This document shows, one piece after another, positions 6,282 through 7,577 of a DNA stretch of 7,577 nt. Numbering within the stretch: position 1 is the stretch's first letter; each line of letters opens with the position of its first letter. Below the pieces are notes generated by a model that saw nothing but the letters and a program-made list of their open reading frames with translations, had not been told where the DNA came from and did no database searches. The stretch is from an uncultured Lachnospiraceae bacterium (lineage in GTDB: Bacteria > Bacillota > Clostridia > Lachnospirales > Lachnospiraceae): NCBI GenBank assembly GCA_934434905.1, contig CAKSAI010000145.1, positions 1 to 7,577 on the forward strand. Reading direction: 5' to 3'. The translations under genes and the position numbers were made by a program.

Positions 6282-7577
6282 ATGAAACAATGTCCCGTCT
6301 GTGGCAACATATTACAAGCCATAGATATGATTTGCTCAACTTGTGCGTTTGATAGCAGTGCAGACAAGGAACAGTACCCAACACTGACCGTGCCGAAGAA
6401 ACAGTGCCAAAGCAGAAAAGAGTGGAAAGCGCAGTATGAGCAAAACAGAGTGGATGTTGGAACGATATTTTATAAACTCGGCGACGATGATACAACGCTC
6501 TATGTAAAATTCGGTGTGACACATATTAAAGAACAAGATGTCGAGAGCGGGGTAAAACGGAGCGTGTGGCGGGTTGGAGCGAATAAAACAGATGAAATAA
6601 GAAAAGTAAAAAGGATCGTATTGCCTGACACGGTGATAAAAATCGGTGAGAATGCGTTTACAACTTGTTATCGTTTAGAAGAAATTGTGTTGGGATTTAA
6701 TATCTGGGAAATTGAGGAAAGTGCGTTTTGGCACTGCCATCATTTGCGTATAGTTCAACATTTTGACAATGGGTATGAAAAGAACGGTCCAATCAAAATT
6801 GGCAACTGGGCTTTTGCAGGATGCGAAAATTTGGAAGATGTCCTATTAGGAAATTCTATAATTGAAATTGGTATAGGAGCATTCAGCGGTTGTAAACGTT
6901 TACACAGGGTCGATTCTTTGGATCAGACGAAAAAAATCAAAAGCCGAGCTTTTGAGGAATGTGCGGCTTTACAGGACATCACGTTTCCAGAAAAAATCAC
7001 ATATATGGCATGGAATGCGTTTTCCGGTTGTCCGGCGGCGTTGGAAGTGGCTGCGAAGAAAGCAGCTGTCGGCATAAAAAACCAAAATCGGTTTGAAATA
7101 GACAGAGGAAAGCTTCTGGGCTGTTATGGCGGAGGACGTGTGGTGTCCGTGCCGCACGGCGTCAAGGTGATTGGAGAAAAGAGTTTTTATCAAAACGATA
7201 CGGTAGAAGAAGTGACCTTGCCGGAAGGTGTAGTGGAAATCAAACCGGAAGCATTCAGAGGATGCTCAAAGCTTCATCGAATCCAATTGCCGGAAAGCTT
7301 AGAAAAAATCGATTCAATTGCATTTGGTGACTGTAGCAGTCTGCAGGAGGTCCAGATTCCAGAGCGAGTACAGGTTGTTCAGAATGGTGTTTTCAGTGGA
7401 TGTAAAAGCTTGAAAATGGTTCGGCTTAGTAAAAACACAATAGAATTGCAGGATTTTGCATTTTCCCAATGTGAAACTTTAACACAGATCGATGTACCAA
7501 ATAGTGTGGTGAAAATTGGACCGGATGCATTTTCTTGGTGTACAGCTCTGACGCAGATCCATCTTCCGGATAGCGTA
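6282..7577 (+). CDS. Zinc-ribbon LRR_5 protein (array copy 5), 3' end outside window
   Basis: An open frame of 432 codons runs from ATG 6282 to the right edge without a stop. The array module is intact (C4, C7, C18, C21, then DSSAD and QYPTL at 24-35), with Ala instead of Gly at residue 22. Neither the coiled coil nor the CG...W...PW cap of copies 2-4 is present. LRR_5 block one has units at 125, 148, 177, 200, 223 and 246, with a six-residue insertion in the second unit. A spacer resembling those inside BspA-like proteins follows (about 270-290, KLLGCYGGGRVVSVP). Block two has units at 301, 324, 347, 370, 393 and 416, strictly 23 apart and still continuing. AGGAG lies eight bases before the ATG, and the gene starts 85 bases after copy 4, so it likely belongs to the same transcript. 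Cytoplasmic, no signal peptide; function unknown. Confidence 0.9.
   Translation, partial: MKQCPVCGNILQAIDMICSTCAFDSSADKEQYPTLTVPKKQCQSRKEWKAQYEQNRVDVGTIFYKLGDDDTTLYVKFGVTHIKEQDVESGVKRSVWRVGANKTDEIRKVKRIVLPDTVIKIGENAFTTCYRLEEIVLGFNIWEIEESAFWHCHHLRIVQHFDNGYEKNGPIKIGNWAFAGCENLEDVLLGNSIIEIGIGAFSGCKRLHRVDSLDQTKKIKSRAFEECAALQDITFPEKITYMAWNAFSGCPAALEVAAKKAAVGIKNQNRFEIDRGKLLGCYGGGRVVSVPHGVKVIGEKSFYQNDTVEEVTLPEGVVEIKPEAFRGCSKLHRIQLPESLEKIDSIAFGDCSSLQEVQIPERVQVVQNGVFSGCKSLKMVRLSKNTIELQDFAFSQCETLTQIDVPNSVVKIGPDAFSWCTALTQIHLPDSV

Noticed and set aside
1462..7577. CRISPR array or phase-variable inversion system
   Set aside because: The regularity is a 69-base coding period from 23-residue protein repeats with diverged sequence, not identical repeats with spacers, and no recombinase gene is visible.

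Overview
The window looks like a piece of a gut-type Clostridia (Bacillota) chromosome, possibly Oscillospiraceae or Lachnospiraceae. This rests on moderate base composition, strong AGGAG-type ribosome binding sites, consensus sigma-A promoters, and the protein families present: a DraG-like ADP-ribosylglycohydrolase and BspA-like LRR_5 proteins with an N-terminal zinc ribbon. Genus is not resolvable by reading alone.

Layout. Positions 1-147 hold what appears to be the last 48 codons of an unidentified plus-strand gene. Positions 148-471 contain no convincing gene; the main structure there is a long hairpin (322-390) flanked by T/A tracts, probably a terminator for the convergently transcribed neighbour. 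Positions 472-1287 (minus strand) encode a complete ADP-ribosylglycohydrolase with all expected metal-binding motifs. A 174-base divergent control region (1288-1461) holds one promoter for each direction. From 1462 to the right edge there are five consecutive plus-strand paralogues: four complete (507, 298, 337 and 377 residues) and a fifth that starts at 6282 and is still open at 7577 (432 codons visible).

All five paralogues start with the same 35-residue module: Cys at residues 4, 7, 18 and 21, then D-x-S-x-D at 24-28 and YPT at 32-34. A variable linker follows (coiled-coil-like in copies 2-4), then LRR_5 repeats with a period of almost exactly 23 residues (signature AFxxCxxL). Copies 1-4 also carry a conserved cap (CG...W...PW) in front of the terminal repeats. 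None has a signal peptide, membrane segment or wall anchor, so they look cytoplasmic, unlike classical secreted BspA adhesins. One promoter and short intergenic gaps (24, 61, 81 and 85 bases) suggest one transcription unit.

How they work together is inference. The array looks like an expanded, recombining family with a constant N-terminal module and a variable repeat domain that may recognise or scaffold something. The divergent ADP-ribosylglycohydrolase may or may not be functionally linked. The points most worth a second look are the array itself, the sharp 61-base identity tract between copies 3 and 4, the chimeric first copy with a 39-base minisatellite, and an apparently lost upstream start codon in copy 4.
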